Source: Neodontobutis hainanensis (lineage: Eukaryota; Chordata; Actinopteri; Gobiiformes; Odontobutidae). Taken from it: 64,000 bases of DNA. This document shows positions 61,444-64,000 of this stretch, piece after piece. Both the position numbers and the translations under genes were made by a program. Below the pieces are notes generated by a model. The model was not told the DNA's origin. It did no database searches and saw nothing but the letters and a program-made list of their open reading frames with translations. The DNA lies in the NCBI GenBank assembly GCA_024349245.1, contig JALDNG010000022.1:18477501-18541500 (forward strand), given 5' to 3'. Every line of letters starts with the position of its first letter. Positions within the stretch are counted from its first letter, which is position 1.

Positions 61444-61730
61444 GACTGAGCCTATCCCAGCATCTTTGGGTCAATGGTCAGCTGGTCGCAGGGCTAACAT
61501 TTAGAGACAAAAATTGGACAGACAGCCATTCACTCTGACATTTATTCACAAGGGATACTTTGGATTTGCCAATTGACCTGTACATGCATGTGTTTTAGGA
61601 GGAAGCTGGAGTACCCGGAGAGAACCCACAGTTACAAGTGGAAGACATGCAGACTCTTCACAGAAAGACTGGAGTTGGTCGGTCGGGTTTAAACTCACAA
61701 TCTTCTTGTTGTGAGGCAACTGTTTCAGTA
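61444..61730 (-). mobile_element. tRNA-derived SINE, near full length
   Basis: The minus strand shows head 'GTTGCCTCACAACAAGAAGA' with 'GTGAGTTTAAACCC' (B-box-like), then 'GAGAGAACCC' in reverse as 'GGGTTCTCTCCGGGTACTCC', then 'ACATGCATGTACAGGTCAAT' and 'GTGAATGGCTGTCTGTCC'. The end is 'GTTAGCCCTGCGACCAGCTG' with 'GATGCTGGGATAGGCTC'. It is the most complete member of this family in the window and the reference for the fragments at 8335, 31142, 39350 and 48812. Confidence 0.85.
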
Positions 61731-62769
61731 CAAGTCATCTAAAAAAATTTAATATAATAACTGTGGAATATAAGCTTTTAAGTCCAATCTCAACCTGGCT
61801 CTTAAAAAAAACAGATTGGCTGCAAATGTCCACATGTGCACATCCAGAAGAAATGATAGCACACTTCCAGAAACTTCAGTGACAGCGGTCATCTTTGGCA
61901 TCAACAATTTAGACAGTAAACGTCCTCGTAGGACACTTGTGCCAGATGTAATTAGAACACATTTAACATAGAAACACGTGTCCAACAGAGTGAGCGATTT
62001 ATAACTTTGCTTAATAACTAACTTAATAATAAAAACCTTACAAGACTTTGTCTAGATTACCTACAGCAGGCATCAACCCTAGAACATCGATAAACAATAT
62101 TTTGCATGCCCTCAATAAATCAACACTATATACATTTTCAGAACAATACCTGCCACTACAGACGACTGGGACATCTTAAGGATTATTTTAAATTCAACTA
62201 CGATGTCGACAACATTGTAAATTTGATAATGTTAATATGGTCAGGTTAGTCACATCAGGGACACACCTGAGCAGACATTAAAGTGGTCAATGTCAACTAT
62301 TAGCCTTAACTGCAGCATCTTTTCCACAGACACTGGCCTGTTGATGCGGCAGGAACAGAAAACCTCCCTCCAACTCTCCTGAACCACAGCATCTCACCGA
62401 CATCGATTTATGGCCAACATTTACAGGAACGCTGTGTGGAAGAGCCATGTAATGTAAAGCGGGGACAGATGGAGTGAGGAAAAATCCTGCAGAATCTGTC
62501 AGCCATTACATTACATTAAGCTGTCAGAGGAGACGGGAAGCAGCGAGTTGTAAAAGGAAGGATGAAGATAGAACTGTGTGCAACTCATTTTGAGCCAAAC
62601 TCAAACAGAAGAGCAGTGCATTGAGCTTTTATAATCCAAAGTCAAAGTCTTAGCTAAATAAATAACCTATATGTGATTATGTGTCACAGTTTATCCAATA
62701 CAAAGCATGACATGGTTAGTTTAGGAACTTAACACAAGTCATAGTGACAATTCAACCTACAGGAGGTAG
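61731..62769. other. intronic stretch, possible noncoding conservation
   Basis: The part at 62400-62540 has 'gccatgtaatgtaaagc' and 'gccattacattacattaagc', which can pair with each other, and keeps CpGs. The rest is plain AT-rich intron. Confidence 0.4.
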
Positions 62770-62996
62770 TAGGGCTGTACAGTATATCGCAAATACTGTC
62801 TACTGTAATTGTAACATTATTGATTGTTATATCCATACTGCAAAAAAGAAAAGAAAAAGTAATGGTTTATACCTGGTTTGTTTTTACATGTAGTCCTAGT
62901 TTAGAGCGGTTTAGACCTGGTTTAATCATGGTTTAATCGAGTGGAAGTTTTAATGGTTATTGTATATCCCATTGTTTTCAATATGGTGCAGCCCTA
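62770..62996. mobile_element. non-autonomous TIR element candidate (hAT-like ends)
   Basis: The left end 'tagggctgtacagtatat' and the right end 'atatggtgcagcccta' are inverted versions of TAGGGCTG(T/C)AC. This is a common terminus of fish hAT-type MITEs. Internal sequence is AT-rich with 'ctggtttagacctggttta' repeats. An 8-bp target-site duplication is not clean ('gaggtagt' against 'agtggtta'), so the call is moderate. Confidence 0.5.
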
Positions 62997-64000
62997 GTGG
63001 TTAGTTTGTCCTTTCAATACTTGTTAGGTTTATCTTTATCCCCCTTTATGGTCACTTTTAATGTTTTTTGTCATTCTTAAATGTCAATTTATCCCGAGAG
63101 GAATATGACGGGTTTGAATTTGCCCTTTCTCCTACAACAGGACTTTAGAAACTTCAGAACATGCATACTTCGAATTGGCTTTACAGTGTTTTCAAACACA
63201 ACTAAATATGATTTGTTATCCAGACATGTCAAAAAGGTTACACTCTAAAGTATAAAAAAATATTTACTCTTTTTAATAGAACTACATTAAAAACTTCACT
63301 GTTGCCTGATAATGTGTGTTCATTTTTTTACCCAGTGAGTTTATGGAGATTTTTATTATCAAGAAATGGTAACATATATGTACATAACTATATGGACAAA
63401 TGAATTTCTTCGTTGAATATGTACAACAGGTATAATAATTAGAAATAGACAAATATTTTGGAGTATTGTTGCTATACGACTCTCACCGACACCTTTCCTC
63501 GTACATGTCCTGTTTTAACAGTGCATTACACTTTAAAATTCAATCAAATCCAAAACACAGCGTTTATTAGTTTCTCTATAGTTCATTAAAACTGCCCTAT
63601 TGTGTATTTTACTTTAAGCAACATTTCTAAATGTTCTCAGGTTTGATGGTGTCTCTGTGGAGCCTGGTACATAATTAAACTCTCTCAGATTGTGTTGAGA
63701 CTTCATTGCCCTGTCCTTTTGCACCTTTGGTTCTTCTCATTTTGTTCTTTTCAATCTTCTCCACTCCCTCCCCACCCGTCTTTTCATTTCACCCTCCCCC
63801 CAAACACCGTCCTCTTCCAGGAACCATCCTTTAAACCTGCCCTTTGTCAAAACCCAAGGGTGACTTTGCAGGCTTCTCTCAGAAACACTGTGCCACCCTC
63901 GCGAGAACAAATGTAGACTTAATTTGATCCATCCATGTCTCTAAAACATATCTCATCTTCCAGAATTATTTAATTAACATTTTATTCCCAGGGCCACATT
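62997..64000. other. intronic stretch to window end, nothing recognised
   Basis: AT-rich, then a pyrimidine-rich part at 63690-63840 that leaves a 74-codon plus frame open by composition. No nos1ap exon 2 was found here. Confidence 0.5.

Larger units (their letters stand above)
8609..64000 (-). other. nos1ap: nos1ap intron 2 (partial, at least 55.4 kb)
   Basis: Everything to the right of exon 3 is read as upstream intron of nos1ap. Exon 2 should encode residues like YVGSLDVPRPNSRVEIV followed by AAMRRIR. I scanned for it and for exon 1 by eye and did not find either, so the intron most likely continues past 64000. NOS1AP is known for very long 5' introns in mammals. A small nested gene cannot be excluded, but no ORF resembles a known protein. 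Confidence 0.75.

Overview
This window is vertebrate nuclear DNA, almost certainly from a ray-finned (teleost) fish. It is AT-rich with no long open frames. It carries fish-type repeats: tRNA-derived SINEs with 'gagcctattccagct' or 'aagggcatccggggt' 3' parts, an L2-type LINE 3' end, an RTE/Rex3-like LINE end, a Penelope-like element and a TIR element. The only coding sequence I can support is two short exons on the minus strand with intact splice sites. They encode adjacent pieces of the phosphotyrosine-binding (PTB) domain of NOS1AP (CAPON), the adaptor that links neuronal nitric oxide synthase to other partners.

Layout. Transcription of nos1ap runs right to left. Positions 64000 to 8609 are one intron (human intron 2 equivalent, at least 55.4 kb, entering from outside). 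Then come exon 3 (8608-8516, 93 nt), intron 3 (8515-5165, 3351 nt), exon 4 (5164-5106, 59 nt) and the first 5.1 kb of intron 4 (5105-1). I could not find exons 1, 2 or 5 onward, which probably lie outside the window.

The introns are filled with decayed mobile DNA. There are about twelve SINE copies or fragments, an L2 3' end (30345-30915), an RTE-like 3' end (33780-33995), a Penelope-like element with a broken GIY-YIG endonuclease and hammerhead-like termini (18214-19330), and a probable LTR with upstream polypurine tract (54770-55215). A hAT-like non-autonomous element candidate lies at 62770-62996. A 17-copy, 28-29 bp minisatellite sits at 12308-12787. Several low-copy diffuse repeats match each other only inside the window.

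The most interesting structures do not fit these classes. Two ~200 bp direct copies (47910-48116 and 50468-50667) stay about 85% alike while their flanks have drifted apart, which could mean a duplicated cis-regulatory element. Two perfect hairpins with tiny loops (30 bp arms at 42014-42082, 20 bp arms inside the L2 at 30728-30775) look like single-event template-switch products. At exon 3, a (TG)8 tract lies just upstream of the acceptor and a SINE lies almost on the donor, so this in-frame PTB exon may be splice-sensitive. I saw no CRISPR array, operon, true tRNA or rRNA gene, or second protein-coding gene.
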